From DATDFB01 sp035276475 (lineage in GTDB: Bacteria > Acidobacteriota > Thermoanaerobaculia > Gp7-AA8): 64,000 bases of DNA. Where the stretch lies: the NCBI GenBank assembly GCA_035276475.1, contig DATELQ010000037.1:62001-126000 (forward strand). The letters run 5' to 3'. Positions within the stretch are counted from its first letter, which is position 1. Every line of letters starts with the position of its first letter. The notes beneath the pieces were generated by a model, which was given only the letters and a program-made list of their open reading frames with translations, searched no databases and was not told the origin of the DNA. The position numbers and the translations under genes are program-made. This document shows, piece by piece, positions 52,491 through 60,935 of this stretch.

Positions 52491-53015
52491 TTATTGCTCG
52501 TCCGGCGGCGTTTCCGGCGCCATTTCCGCCGGCGGCGTTTCATGCGGCGGCGGTGAGGCCTTCGTCTTCCGCCCTCGGCGTCCCAAAGCCCGGGACATCG
52601 CCTCGGCCAGCGGCGCTAGGTCGGCCGTCTCCGGCCGCTTGGCCAGGCGCCGCGTCAGCTCGTACGTGGTGAGCGCAGCGCTTCCGGCCTTGTTCCTCGC
52701 CGCCAGCACGCTGTGGCGGACGAAGGAGGTGAGCGCCTCGAGCTCGTCGGCCAAGGGACCGTAGGCGTCGGCGTAGGCGACGAGGTCGCGGAGCGTGTCG
52801 GGATCCGGAGTTCCGCCGAGGACCACGACCGCGTTGTTCGTCATGGCCACCGCAGTCAGCTCGATGAGCTCGGGCGGAACGATGGCCGCGGCGACCAGGC
52901 GCCGGCCCTCGCCCTTCACGGTCGGAACGACGAAGTTCGGGATTTTCTGGCGCATGGCGCGGACCTCCGCGACCCTCGCCTGCGCGTCTTCTTGATGCGA
53001 TCTCTCTGTCGGCAT
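52491..53015 (-). CDS. Conserved hypothetical protein
   Basis: A 174-aa soluble protein of unknown function. The middle is hydrophobic and possibly alpha/beta ('VAMTNNAVVVLGGTPDPDTL'), the second half is helical with a conserved-looking 'RHSVLAARNKAGSAALTTYE' block, and the end is a disordered Pro/Glu-rich tail. GGGAGG lies 5 nt before the ATG at 53013-53015. Upstream, the 342-bp gap to pgl is filled by a decayed 21-bp repeat tract. The next gene on the same strand begins 26 bp after its stop and appears to have its own promoter. Confidence 0.65.
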   Translation of the reverse strand: MPTERSHQEDAQARVAEVRAMRQKIPNFVVPTVKGEGRRLVAAAIVPPELIELTAVAMTNNAVVVLGGTPDPDTLRDLVAYADAYGPLADELEALTSFVRHSVLAARNKAGSAALTTYELTRRLAKRPETADLAPLAEAMSRALGRRGRKTKASPPPHETPPAEMAPETPPDEQ

Positions 53016-53065
53016 ACGACCTCCCTTCTTTTATGAGACGCGACGTGCTTGTCGAGAGTCACGGG

Positions 53066-53345
53066 AGTTTTGACGTCGTCGTCGATGACGTTGACGACTT
53101 CGTCGTTGACGGTGCCGTCGCCCGTCCATAACGTTGACGACGACGTCGATGACGTTACGGTCGACCGTCGATATCGTTGACGACGTTGTCGTCGACATTG
53201 ACGACATCGTCGATGTCGTTGACGACGCCCCTCGGGAACGTTGACGACAACGTCGATAACGTTGACGACATCCTCGTTAATGTTGGTGACGACCGATGAG
53301 AACGTCGACGACGATGTCGTTGACATCGACGACGACGTCGCCACG
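53066..53345 (-). repeat. Degenerate 21-bp minisatellite (7-codon repeat remnant)
   Basis: The gap between 53016 and 53357 holds no convincing intact gene. Read on the - strand it shows repeated GTCGTCAAC every 21 or 22 bp: the + strand has six exact GTTGACGAC copies plus variants. Four consecutive units read GTCGTCAAC(G/T)..., and translate in one frame as 'VVNVIDV VVNVPEG', then, after a 22-bp unit shifts frame, as 'VVNDIDD VVNVDDN VVNDIDG'. So the tract looks like a heptapeptide-encoding repeat broken by frameshifts, in the same orientation as both neighbours. No promoter or terminator is obvious inside it. Confidence 0.65.
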
Positions 53346-53357
53346 CTCAACGAGAAA

Positions 53358-54008
53358 CTAGCCGTCGACGCCGACCGCGACCCGATCCACCATCCACCAC
53401 GTCTCCACGCCCCGCGTCACCTGAGCGATCGGCAGGTCCATCCCCGCGCGCACCTGCTCGAGGATCGGGCGCTTCTTCTCCCCCGTCGCCAGAACGATGC
53501 GCAGCGTTGCGTCGCGCAGCACCGGCTTCGTCAGCGTCACGCGCCACATATTCAACTTCTCGACGAACACCTCGGTGGCGATGCGGTCCTCGACGTGCAG
53601 CGCCGTCGTGCCGGGAAAGAGCGACGCCGTGTGGCCGTCGTCGCCCATGCCGAGGATGACGAGGTCTAGGCGCTCGATCCCTTGTGCGCGCCACTCCTCT
53701 TCGAACGCGCGCGCCGTCCGGGCGGGGTCGCCGAGCTCCGTCTGGAAGCGCAGCAGCCGCGCCGGGTGCAGCGCCGCCTCGATCATCGTCGCGTTCGACT
53801 GCGGGTCGCCCATCGGCACGTAGCGCTCGTCGACGATGACCCAGGTGACGTCGGGGAACTGCTGCGCGCCGAGGAGCTCGTAGACCGGCTTCGGCGTCGA
53901 GCCGCCGGAGAGCGCGATCGTGCGTGCGCCGGCCTCGATCTTCTGCACGATCGTGCGCGCGGCGGCGTGCGCGAGGTCGTCGGCGGAGTCGAAGATGCGC
54001 AGATTCAT
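53358..54008 (-). CDS. pgl: 6-phosphogluconolactonase
   Basis: A 216-aa enzyme of the DevB/Pgl family that hydrolyses 6-phosphogluconolactone to 6-phosphogluconate, the second step of the oxidative pentose-phosphate pathway. Typical blocks are 'TIALSGGSTPKPVYELL', 'WVIVDERYVPMGDPQSN' and 'LVILGMGDDGHTASLFPGT', which carry the phosphate-binding and catalytic residues. The length is usual for bacterial Pgl. The ATG (54006-54008) overlaps the TGA of opcA as ATGA, so it is the third gene of zwf-opcA-pgl and translation is probably coupled. Confidence 0.95.
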   Translation of the reverse strand: MNLRIFDSADDLAHAAARTIVQKIEAGARTIALSGGSTPKPVYELLGAQQFPDVTWVIVDERYVPMGDPQSNATMIEAALHPARLLRFQTELGDPARTARAFEEEWRAQGIERLDLVILGMGDDGHTASLFPGTTALHVEDRIATEVFVEKLNMWRVTLTKPVLRDATLRIVLATGEKKRPILEQVRAGMDLPIAQVTRGVETWWMVDRVAVGVDG

Positions 54009-55063
54009 CGCAGGCGCTTGGCCAGCTTCGCCGCCATCGGCAGCGCGCGCACCAGCACGCGGTCGCCGCTGCTCTGCTTGAGCTGGCGGACGATCAGCGC
54101 GTCCGTCTGCTTCTCGATCGTGCGCGTCACCGAGTCCGGCATCGACACGATGCCGTCGACGTTCATCATCAGCACGCCGCGCTCGCGGTCGCGGGAGATG
54201 CTCGCCGAGGAGCCGTCCTCGAACACGATCTCCACGAATGCGATCTGCCCTACCGCGTCGGACATGCGCCGCTCGAAGCGGTAGTCGATGGCGTCGTCCG
54301 CGCCGTCGCCCGCCTGCGTCGTCAGCCACGACGCGTAGAGCAGCGACTCGATGGCGTCGCCGAAGAAATTCTCCTCCTTCGCCCCGGCGACGACGCGCAC
54401 GCGGCGGATCGCCGTCAGCCGCCCGCGCATGTCCGGCGGGTCAAACACCGACGCCGTCGCCGCGCGCCACTCCTCCAGGCGAATCCAATTCAGGTCCGCG
54501 GGGATCGTCGTCGTCTTTGCGGCCACGCGGCCGACGAGCTCGAGGTCTTGCGGCGAGTCGAAGCACGACGAGTCGACGATCAGCCGGTCCGCGGGGTCGA
54601 GCAGCGTCTCCACGTACTCCTCGTGCTCGTTCGGCAGGTCGCCCATCCACCACACCGCCACCGGCATGTCGGGCAGGAGCAGCGCGTTGACGAGCGGCGG
54701 CACGCGATGGATGCGGTCGCCCCCCGCGACAATCGCGATCTCCTCGGAACACATCTGCTTTCCGCCGCCGACGAGGTGGCAGTTCGCACTGATCCACGAG
54801 CTGATCTCCGGCGGCGCCGCGGCGTTGGCGTTGATGACGATCGAGCGCTGCGGCACGGCCGCGCTGGCGCGCGACAACACCTCCGTCGCCTGCGCGTGAT
54901 GCTCCGAGGTCGACGTGTGCGCGACTACGTTCCAAAGCGCGGCGCGCGTAACCGCGGCATCGCCGTCCTGCTCGTTGCGCCACAGCTCGGCGAGCGAGCG
55001 CTCGATCTGGGCGACGTCGACGGGGCGCTCCGACTCCAGCGAGTCGCTCACGGGCGTCGCCAT
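54005..55063 (-). CDS. opcA: Glucose-6-phosphate dehydrogenase assembly protein OpcA
   Basis: A 352-aa OpcA-like protein, a cofactor that assembles or activates glucose-6-phosphate dehydrogenase in cyanobacteria and actinobacteria. Supporting blocks are 'VVAHTSTSEHHAQA', 'LLLPDMPVAVWWMGDLPNEH', 'DRLIVDSSCF' and 'DLNWIRLEEWRAATASVFD'. The start at 55061-55063 is chosen because it opens the recognisable protein; a longer frame to 55186 lies wholly in zwf. It overlaps the end of zwf by 16 bp and the start of pgl by 4 bp, so all three genes form one tight operon. Confidence 0.92.
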   Translation of the reverse strand: MATPVSDSLESERPVDVAQIERSLAELWRNEQDGDAAVTRAALWNVVAHTSTSEHHAQATEVLSRASAAVPQRSIVINANAAAPPEISSWISANCHLVGGGKQMCSEEIAIVAGGDRIHRVPPLVNALLLPDMPVAVWWMGDLPNEHEEYVETLLDPADRLIVDSSCFDSPQDLELVGRVAAKTTTIPADLNWIRLEEWRAATASVFDPPDMRGRLTAIRRVRVVAGAKEENFFGDAIESLLYASWLTTQAGDGADDAIDYRFERRMSDAVGQIAFVEIVFEDGSSASISRDRERGVLMMNVDGIVSMPDSVTRTIEKQTDALIVRQLKQSSGDRVLVRALPMAAKLAKRLR

Positions 55064-56601
55064 TTGCGCCCATCCTTTTCGATCAATTTGTCCGCCGCCT
55101 CCGGCCCCCACGTCCCCGCCGGGTACGGCTCCGGCGCGCGGCCGTCGTTTGCCCACGCGCGGAGCAGCGGGTCGATCCACGCCCACGCGGTCTCGACCTC
55201 GTCGCGGCGCGCGAAGAGCGTCGAGTCGCCGAGCATCGTCTCCAACAGCAAGCGCTCGTACGCCTCGGGCGGCTCCGCGCCGAACGACGTCGCGTAGCGG
55301 AACTCCATCGTCACCGGCGCCGTGCGCACCGTCGGCCCGGGGACCTTCGAGTCGAACTTCAGCGAGATCCCCTCATCTGGTTGGATGCGGATGGCCAGCA
55401 CGTTCGACGACATGCGCAGCGTCGACATCTTGTTGAACAGCGGATACGGCGCGGAGCGGAAGTGGATGGAGATGTCGGTCACGCGCTTCGGCAGGCGCTT
55501 GCCGGCGCGGACGTAGAACGGCACGTCGGCCCAGCGCCAGTTGTCGATGAAGAGCTTGATCGCCGAGTACGTCTCCACGCGCGACTCCGGGTTGACGCTC
55601 GGCTCCTTGCGGTACGCCGGCGCGGGCTCGCCGAGGACCGAGCCCTCGGTGTACTGGCCGCGCACGGCGCAGTCCTCTTCGTGGCCGCGCGGAAACTCGC
55701 GCAGCGCGCGCAGCACCTTCACCTTCTCGTCGCGCACGGCGTCGGGCTCGTATGCGACGGGCGGCTCCATGCCGATGAGCGACACGAGCTGCAGCATGTG
55801 GTTCTGGATGATGTCGCGCGTGATGCCGGCGGTCTCGAAGTAGCCGCCGCGCTTCTCCACGCCGACCGTCTCGGCGACGGTGAACTGCACGTGGTCGATG
55901 TACTGCCGGTTCCAGAACGGCTCGAAGATGCCGTTGGCGAAGCGCAGCACTAACAGGTTCTGCACCGTCTCTTTGCCGAGGTAGTGATCGATGCGGAAGA
56001 CCTGCCGCTCGCGGAACGTCGTGACGGCGACGCGGTTCAGCTCCTTCGCTGACGCCAGGTCGTGCCCGAACGGCTTCTCGATGATGACGCGCGTGAACGG
56101 GCCGCCGCGCTCGGGGTCGTTGACCATCTTCTCCGCGCCGAGGAACTCGGAGATGACGGGGAAGAAATTCGGCGGCACGGCGAGGTAGTAGATGCGGCGC
56201 CCGCCCGTGCCGCGCGAGCGGTCGCACTCCTGCAGGCGTTGATTGAGCCGCAGGTAGGCCTCGGGGTCGTTGAAGTCGCCGCGGACGTAGAAGATGCCTT
56301 TGGCGAAGTTCTCCCACACCGCCTCGTCGACGGGGCGGACGCGCGCGAACTTGTTGCAGGCGTCGCGCATGGCCATGCGCCAGGCCTCGTCGGTGAAGTC
56401 GGGCCGGGCGAAGCCGATGATGGTCTGCCCGGCGGGGAGAAGGCCGTCGTGCGCGAGCGAGTAGAGCGCCGGCATGAGCTTGCGCTGCGTGAGATCGCCC
56501 GAGGCGCCGAAGATGACGAGGCAGGAGGCGTCGGGGACGCGCTCCTGTTCGAGGCCCTCGCGAAGGGGATTGGTATCGACGACCGGTGCTTCCACTGTCA
56601 T
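55048..56601 (-). CDS. zwf: Glucose-6-phosphate 1-dehydrogenase
   Basis: A 517-aa enzyme that oxidises glucose 6-phosphate to 6-phosphogluconolactone with NADP+ or NAD+, the entry to the oxidative pentose-phosphate pathway in the cytoplasm. The nucleotide-binding motif 'FGASGDLTQRKL' is near residues 31-42, and the substrate/catalytic motif 'RIDHYLGKE' near 201-209; 'IIEKPFGHD' and 'YVRAGKRLPKR' also match. The length is typical. A TAGAAT hexamer (56626-56631, - strand) lies about 25 bp before the ATG at 56599-56601; the hairpin D element begins just upstream of it. It is the first gene of zwf-opcA-pgl. Confidence 0.97.
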   Translation of the reverse strand: MTVEAPVVDTNPLREGLEQERVPDASCLVIFGASGDLTQRKLMPALYSLAHDGLLPAGQTIIGFARPDFTDEAWRMAMRDACNKFARVRPVDEAVWENFAKGIFYVRGDFNDPEAYLRLNQRLQECDRSRGTGGRRIYYLAVPPNFFPVISEFLGAEKMVNDPERGGPFTRVIIEKPFGHDLASAKELNRVAVTTFRERQVFRIDHYLGKETVQNLLVLRFANGIFEPFWNRQYIDHVQFTVAETVGVEKRGGYFETAGITRDIIQNHMLQLVSLIGMEPPVAYEPDAVRDEKVKVLRALREFPRGHEEDCAVRGQYTEGSVLGEPAPAYRKEPSVNPESRVETYSAIKLFIDNWRWADVPFYVRAGKRLPKRVTDISIHFRSAPYPLFNKMSTLRMSSNVLAIRIQPDEGISLKFDSKVPGPTVRTAPVTMEFRYATSFGAEPPEAYERLLLETMLGDSTLFARRDEVETAWAWIDPLLRAWANDGRAPEPYPAGTWGPEAADKLIEKDGRKWRRP

Positions 56602-56633
56602 CTGCTCGTGCCCTCGTGTGTGGCGATTCTATC

Positions 56634-56704
56634 GAATGCAGAATGCAGAATGCAGGATGCAGAACGTTCTCAATTCTGCATTCTGCATTCTGAATTCTGC
56701 ATTC
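56634..56704. repeat. Inverted heptamer-repeat hairpin D (unit GAATGCA)
   Basis: Left arm GAATGCA three times then GGATGCA (56634-56661); a spacer of about 15 bp that itself contains GAACGTTC; right arm TGCATTC, TGCATTC, TGAATTC, TGCATTC (56677-56704). All but two of 28 arm positions pair. It lies between divergent genes: the zwf -10 is immediately on its left and the thiolase -10 about 20 bp to its right. A terminator role is therefore unlikely here. Confidence 0.87.
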
Positions 56705-56739
56705 CAGGACGCACTCGTGAGAGTGCTATTCTCGCGGTC

Positions 56740-57999
56740 ATGTGGCAATACACCCCCCGCGTCGCGGTCGTCAAAGGCCTCCGCACCCCCTTCGCCAAGT
56801 CCGGTACGCACTACGCGCAGCTCTCCGCGCTCGACCTCGGCAAGATGGTTGTCTCGGAGCTCATGCAGCGCTCCGGCGTCGACCCGGCCTCGGTGCAGGA
56901 GGTCATCTTCGGCAACGTCATCCCCTCGGTGAAGGCGCCGAACATCGCCCGCGAGATCGTCCTCGGCACCGGGCTCCCGCGCTCGATCCCCGGCTACACC
57001 GTGAGCAAGGCGTGCGCGTCGTCGAACCAGGCCATCACCTCGGGGGCGGATTTGATTTTTCGCGGCTACGCCGACACCGTCATCGCCGGCGGCGCGGAGT
57101 CGCTGTCGGACATCCCCATCCTCTTCCAGAAAAAGTTCGCGACGGCGCTCGTCTCCGCCAGCAAACAGAAGACGGTCGGGAAGAAGCTCGGCTCGTTCTC
57201 CGGCGTGAAACTGCACGACCTCGCGCCCGACGCGCCGGCCATCGCCGAGTCGACGACCGGCCTGACGATGGGCGAATCGGCGGAGAAGATGGCCAAGGAG
57301 AACGGCATCACGCGCGAGGCCCAGGACAAGTTCGCGCTGCAGTCGCACCACCGCGCCGCCCTGGCGACGGAGAACGGACGGTTCAAAGAGGAAGTCATGA
57401 CCGTCGTCGTCCCGCCGCTGTTTGACAACGTCGTCGACCGGGACAACCTGATCCGCGGCGACTCGACGCTCGAGGCGATGGCCAAGCTGCCGCCGGTGTT
57501 CGACCGCAAGTTCGGCACGATCACGGCCGCGAACTCGTCGCCGCTGACGGACGGCGCGGCCGCGGTGCTGCTGATGTCGGAGGAGAAGGCGAAGGAGCGC
57601 GGCATCAAGCCGCTCGGCTTCATCAAGAGCTACGCGTTCGCGGCGACCGATCCGTTCGACCAGCTGCTGCAAGGCCCGGTCTTCGCGCTGCCAAAGGCGC
57701 TGGAGCGCGCCAAGGTGTCGCTCTCGGACATCGGCGTGATCGAGATGCACGAGGCCTTCGCCGCGCAGGTGCTGTCGAACATCCAGTGGATCGGCGCGCG
57801 GGGCATCGGCCAGATCGACCCTGAGAAAATCAACCGCACCGGCGGCTCGATCGCCCTCGGGCACCCCTTCGGCGCAACCGGCGCGCGCATCGTCACCACC
57901 GTCTGCAACGAGCTGCAGCTCACCGGCGAGCAGTACGGCCTCGTCACGGTGTGCGCGGCGGGGGGGATTGGCGTGGCGATGGTTCTCGAGCGAGAGTGA
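56740..57999 (+). CDS. fadI: Acetyl-CoA C-acyltransferase (thiolase), FadI-like
   Basis: A 419-aa thiolase that cleaves 3-ketoacyl-CoA to acetyl-CoA in fatty-acid beta-oxidation (or runs in reverse). Catalytic residues are visible: nucleophile Cys92 in 'SKACASSNQ', His337 in 'MHEAFAAQ', His375 in 'GHPFGATGAR' and Cys405 in 'CAAGGIG'. The wording around these motifs is closest to FadI-type subunits that pair with a FadJ-like multifunctional enzyme, but no such partner is next to it, so the symbol is tentative. The ATG at 56740 lacks a Shine-Dalgarno; TATTCT (56727-56732) lies 7 nt upstream, consistent with a leaderless message. The 3' end overlaps the convergent membrane-protein gene by 56 bp. 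Confidence 0.9.
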   Translation: MWQYTPRVAVVKGLRTPFAKSGTHYAQLSALDLGKMVVSELMQRSGVDPASVQEVIFGNVIPSVKAPNIAREIVLGTGLPRSIPGYTVSKACASSNQAITSGADLIFRGYADTVIAGGAESLSDIPILFQKKFATALVSASKQKTVGKKLGSFSGVKLHDLAPDAPAIAESTTGLTMGESAEKMAKENGITREAQDKFALQSHHRAALATENGRFKEEVMTVVVPPLFDNVVDRDNLIRGDSTLEAMAKLPPVFDRKFGTITAANSSPLTDGAAAVLLMSEEKAKERGIKPLGFIKSYAFAATDPFDQLLQGPVFALPKALERAKVSLSDIGVIEMHEAFAAQVLSNIQWIGARGIGQIDPEKINRTGGSIALGHPFGATGARIVTTVCNELQLTGEQYGLVTVCAAGGIGVAMVLERE

Positions 58000-59287
58000 T
58001 CAATCCTGCACTCCCCGCCACGAGCCACAGCGCGATCGGCACGACCGAGGCGCGCTTCCCCTCGCCGAAGATCCGCTCGCCGAGGTTGTGGGCGTCGCGC
58101 GGGAGGGCCACCTTGTCGACCGTCTGCGACGCGTACCACGGGAACGCACGCCTCGTCTCCTCGGGGATGCGGCCGCGCAGAAATGCCGGGAACTGATAGC
58201 GGACGATCGGATTGGGCAGGGCGTCCGAGGGCATGGCGTCGACGGCGGTGGCGACGAAGTTGATCGCAATGGAGACAAGCGCCGCGGCGAGCCAGAGCGC
58301 GCGCACGACGCGCGGCGCGTTCCGCGCTGCGGCGAGCATGGCGATGCCGAGGAGCGGGATGATCGGCGTGAGGTAGCGCGGGCCGAAGGCCCAGCCGCCG
58401 TTCCAGCCATTGAAGCCGGCGATGACGATGAGGAAGACCGCGGTGATGCCGGCGATGATGGCGCGCCCGCGTACGAACAACGCCGCGATCCCGAAAATCA
58501 GGAACGGCGACGCGAAGAAGAGGCCACGATATGGCGAGACCGTGATGCCGAGGAGCGCGTCGAGGCGCGGCAGGCGCAACACGCCGAAGAGAAGCCCGCG
58601 CTCCGTCCACTGCGTGCTCGACTCGACGGCGGTGCGGAAGGGGGACCCGAAGCACGCCCAGTGGTAGAGGCCGAGGAGCACGGCGAACGGGGCGCCGCCG
58701 AGGAGAACGCGGCGGTCGCGGCGGACGATCGCCAGCAGCAGCGCCGCCGCGCCGCAGACGTAGAAGCAGAGCGTGGCCATGCCGGCGGCGGCGCCGGCGG
58801 CGAAGGGATGATCGTCGAGCCACACCACGGCGAGCAGCAGAAAGAGCGCCGCCGGCACGTGGACGAAGAGCATCGTCGAGTAGGCGAAGACGATCGTCCC
58901 GAAGACGATGGCCAGCGCGATCCACACCGCGTCGCGCGGCTGGGCGTTGTAGCGCCGGCGGCCGTACAGATAGAGGATCGGATCGATGAGCGCGCCGCAG
59001 AGGCCGCACGTCGCCGCGGTGCAGAACCATTGATTGCGCACAAAGACATAGGGCACCGCGGCGAGGAACGACACGCCGGGCGCGCGGTTCACGTACTTGT
59101 GGCCGCCGACGCCGACCGACACGTCGCCCGTGTTCTCGTAACCATCGATGTAGAGCGTGTGCCGCTCGACGAGCGCGCGCGTCAGGTCGAACTGCGCGTC
59201 CTGGTTCCAGCCGGCGCCGCCGTAAAAGTACGCGAACGTTACCGCCGCGAGGACGAACAGGCCGAAAGCGATGTGCTTGTCTGGCAT
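57944..59287 (-). CDS. Polytopic membrane protein, GT-C glycosyltransferase-like
   Basis: A 447-aa integral membrane protein with about ten hydrophobic segments. The first periplasmic loop has 'WNQDAQFDLTRALVERHTLY' and 'GHKYVNRAPGVS', the acidic-residue loop plus 'xxAPG' pattern seen in bacterial GT-C-like transferases that use polyprenyl-phosphate sugars. The middle has 'VSPYRGLFFASPFLIF' and 'GGWAFGPRYLTPIIPLL', also common in these proteins. Substrate and sugar cannot be predicted. The ATG at 59285-59287 is preferred to the TTG three bases earlier. It is divergent from the beta-helix gene with a 31-bp gap, and its tail overlaps the thiolase gene. Confidence 0.75.
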   Translation of the reverse strand: MPDKHIAFGLFVLAAVTFAYFYGGAGWNQDAQFDLTRALVERHTLYIDGYENTGDVSVGVGGHKYVNRAPGVSFLAAVPYVFVRNQWFCTAATCGLCGALIDPILYLYGRRRYNAQPRDAVWIALAIVFGTIVFAYSTMLFVHVPAALFLLLAVVWLDDHPFAAGAAAGMATLCFYVCGAAALLLAIVRRDRRVLLGGAPFAVLLGLYHWACFGSPFRTAVESSTQWTERGLLFGVLRLPRLDALLGITVSPYRGLFFASPFLIFGIAALFVRGRAIIAGITAVFLIVIAGFNGWNGGWAFGPRYLTPIIPLLGIAMLAAARNAPRVVRALWLAAALVSIAINFVATAVDAMPSDALPNPIVRYQFPAFLRGRIPEETRRAFPWYASQTVDKVALPRDAHNLGERIFGEGKRASVVPIALWLVAGSAGLITLAREPSPRQSPPPRTP

Positions 59288-59318
59288 CAATGCGGCAGGA
59301 TTGTAGAATCAACAGCTT

Positions 59319-60905
59319 ATGCGCCGCGCCGTCCTTACGTTCGTGCTGCTTAGCACCGCTGCCGCGGCGCGCGGAGCCGTTTTTCACGTCACCAACCTCG
59401 ACGACAGCGCCGTCGGCTCGCTGCGCTGGGCCGTCGATCAGGCCAACCACAGCGGCGGCGCCGACCAGATCGTCTTTGACGTCGCGGGCACGATCCACTC
59501 CACGTCGCCCATCATGACCACGGAGCAGGTCTTCATCGACGCCGGCGACGCCGTCACGCTCGCCGCCACCGGCGCGTCGCCCGCGGCGCTCATCCTCAAT
59601 GGCATCCTCGCGCACGTGCGCGGCCTCACCGTCACGAACACCGGCGGCGCCGGCATCATCATGCGCGGCGACACCGACTGGGTCGACGCCTGCCGCGTCG
59701 GCCCGAATAGCGGCGACGGTGTCCGCTTCGAGGGGACGAACGGCAGCGTCACGGCCACGACGATCACCGATTCGCAGAACGGCATCACCATCGAGGACAG
59801 CTTCGGCTCCGCGATCTACGGCTCGACGATCCGCAACAACCGCGCCGACGGCATTCACTTCGACGCCCAGAGCGACACCGTCTACCTCGGCGGGGTGCGC
59901 ACGACGTGCACGAACAACTGCGCCGGCTTCGTGAAGCCGCAGAACATCGTCGCCAACAACGGCGGTGTGGGGATCCGCATCGAAGGCTCGTCGGCGCACG
60001 TGCTCTGGAACCAGGTCGTCGACAACCACGGCGACGGCATCGTCCACGCCGCCACGGCGCGCGGCTCGGAGTACATCGACAACTGGCTGGCCCGCAACGG
60101 CGGCAACGGCCTGACCATCCTCGGCAGCGTCGACAACGTGCTCGCCAACACCGGCACGTGCAACAAGGAGCTCCTCCTCGACTACGGCGGCAACGGCCCC
60201 TCCGAGCCCGACTCCGCGGAGCAGCAGGGTGCGCCGAACCCGCCGGTCCTGACCGAGGCCTTTCGCGATCCCGACTCGATGACGGTGAGCGGGACGATCG
60301 CGGAGGCGGCGTTCGGGACGTACATCGTGGCTTTCCATCCGCAGCGCCTCGAGGAGTGCCTGCCCGAGGATCAGCCGTTCGACTGGAACCCGTTCACCAT
60401 CACCGTGCACACAGACGTCACCGGCCACGGCACGTTCACCGCCGTCATGCCGGTGAACAACGAGCCGTTCATGATCGCGACGATCACGGCGGACGGCGGG
60501 AAGAAGATGTCGGAGCCGTCGGCGCCGATCGCCGTCATCGTCTCGGCGTTCCGCACCGTCGACGTCTCCGTGTCGACGAGCGTCGTCGTGCAGAGCAGCG
60601 GCGGCACGAACGTGCTGACCTTCGTGACGACCGTGACGAACCGCGGCACCCAGGTCGCGCAGAACGTCGTCCTCGACTCGACGATTACTCCGTCGCTCTC
60701 CCCCGCCGCGCCGACCGACTCGACGACGATCGGCAACATCGCGCCGGGCGTGTCGACGGTGTTCCGGCAATCGTTCCTCTGGCCCGTCGGCACCGGCCCC
60801 GTGCACTACGAGGTGCACGTCACGCACGACGGCGGAAAAGATGGCGATCCGTCGAACGACACGAGCACGGTCAACTACCCGCCGCGGCGGCGAGCGGCGC
60901 GGTAA
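59319..60905 (+). CDS. Secreted right-handed beta-helix protein
   Basis: A 528-aa exported protein. The signal peptide (about 1-19) ends in 'AAAARGA'. It opens with 'TNLDDSAVGSLRWAVDQAN', the motif that also starts the beta-helix part of giant protein 2 ('SGTGSLRQAIL'), and continues with parallel beta-helix rungs ('GITIEDSFGSAIYGSTIRNN', 'VGIRIEGSSAHVLWNQVVDN'). The C-terminal part (about 400-520) is a DUF11/CARDB-like beta-sandwich ('VTNRGTQVAQNVVLDSTI'), ending in a basic 'PPRRRAAR' tail. It lacks the giants' C-terminal module. The ATG has no Shine-Dalgarno; TAGAAT (59304-59309) is 9 nt upstream. Role unknown, probably surface or extracellular. Confidence 0.8.
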   Translation: MRRAVLTFVLLSTAAAARGAVFHVTNLDDSAVGSLRWAVDQANHSGGADQIVFDVAGTIHSTSPIMTTEQVFIDAGDAVTLAATGASPAALILNGILAHVRGLTVTNTGGAGIIMRGDTDWVDACRVGPNSGDGVRFEGTNGSVTATTITDSQNGITIEDSFGSAIYGSTIRNNRADGIHFDAQSDTVYLGGVRTTCTNNCAGFVKPQNIVANNGGVGIRIEGSSAHVLWNQVVDNHGDGIVHAATARGSEYIDNWLARNGGNGLTILGSVDNVLANTGTCNKELLLDYGGNGPSEPDSAEQQGAPNPPVLTEAFRDPDSMTVSGTIAEAAFGTYIVAFHPQRLEECLPEDQPFDWNPFTITVHTDVTGHGTFTAVMPVNNEPFMIATITADGGKKMSEPSAPIAVIVSAFRTVDVSVSTSVVVQSSGGTNVLTFVTTVTNRGTQVAQNVVLDSTITPSLSPAAPTDSTTIGNIAPGVSTVFRQSFLWPVGTGPVHYEVHVTHDGGKDGDPSNDTSTVNYPPRRRAAR

Positions 60906-60935
60906 CGCCGCCGCCGCGAGCGAGACTCTGCACTG

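Noticed and set aside
53241..53669. A + strand frame rich in Asp/Val ('NVDDDVVDIDDDV') reaching into pgl
   Set aside because: Half of it is antisense to pgl, and the Asp/Val part is the reverse strand of the 21-bp repeat tract; no ribosome-binding site.
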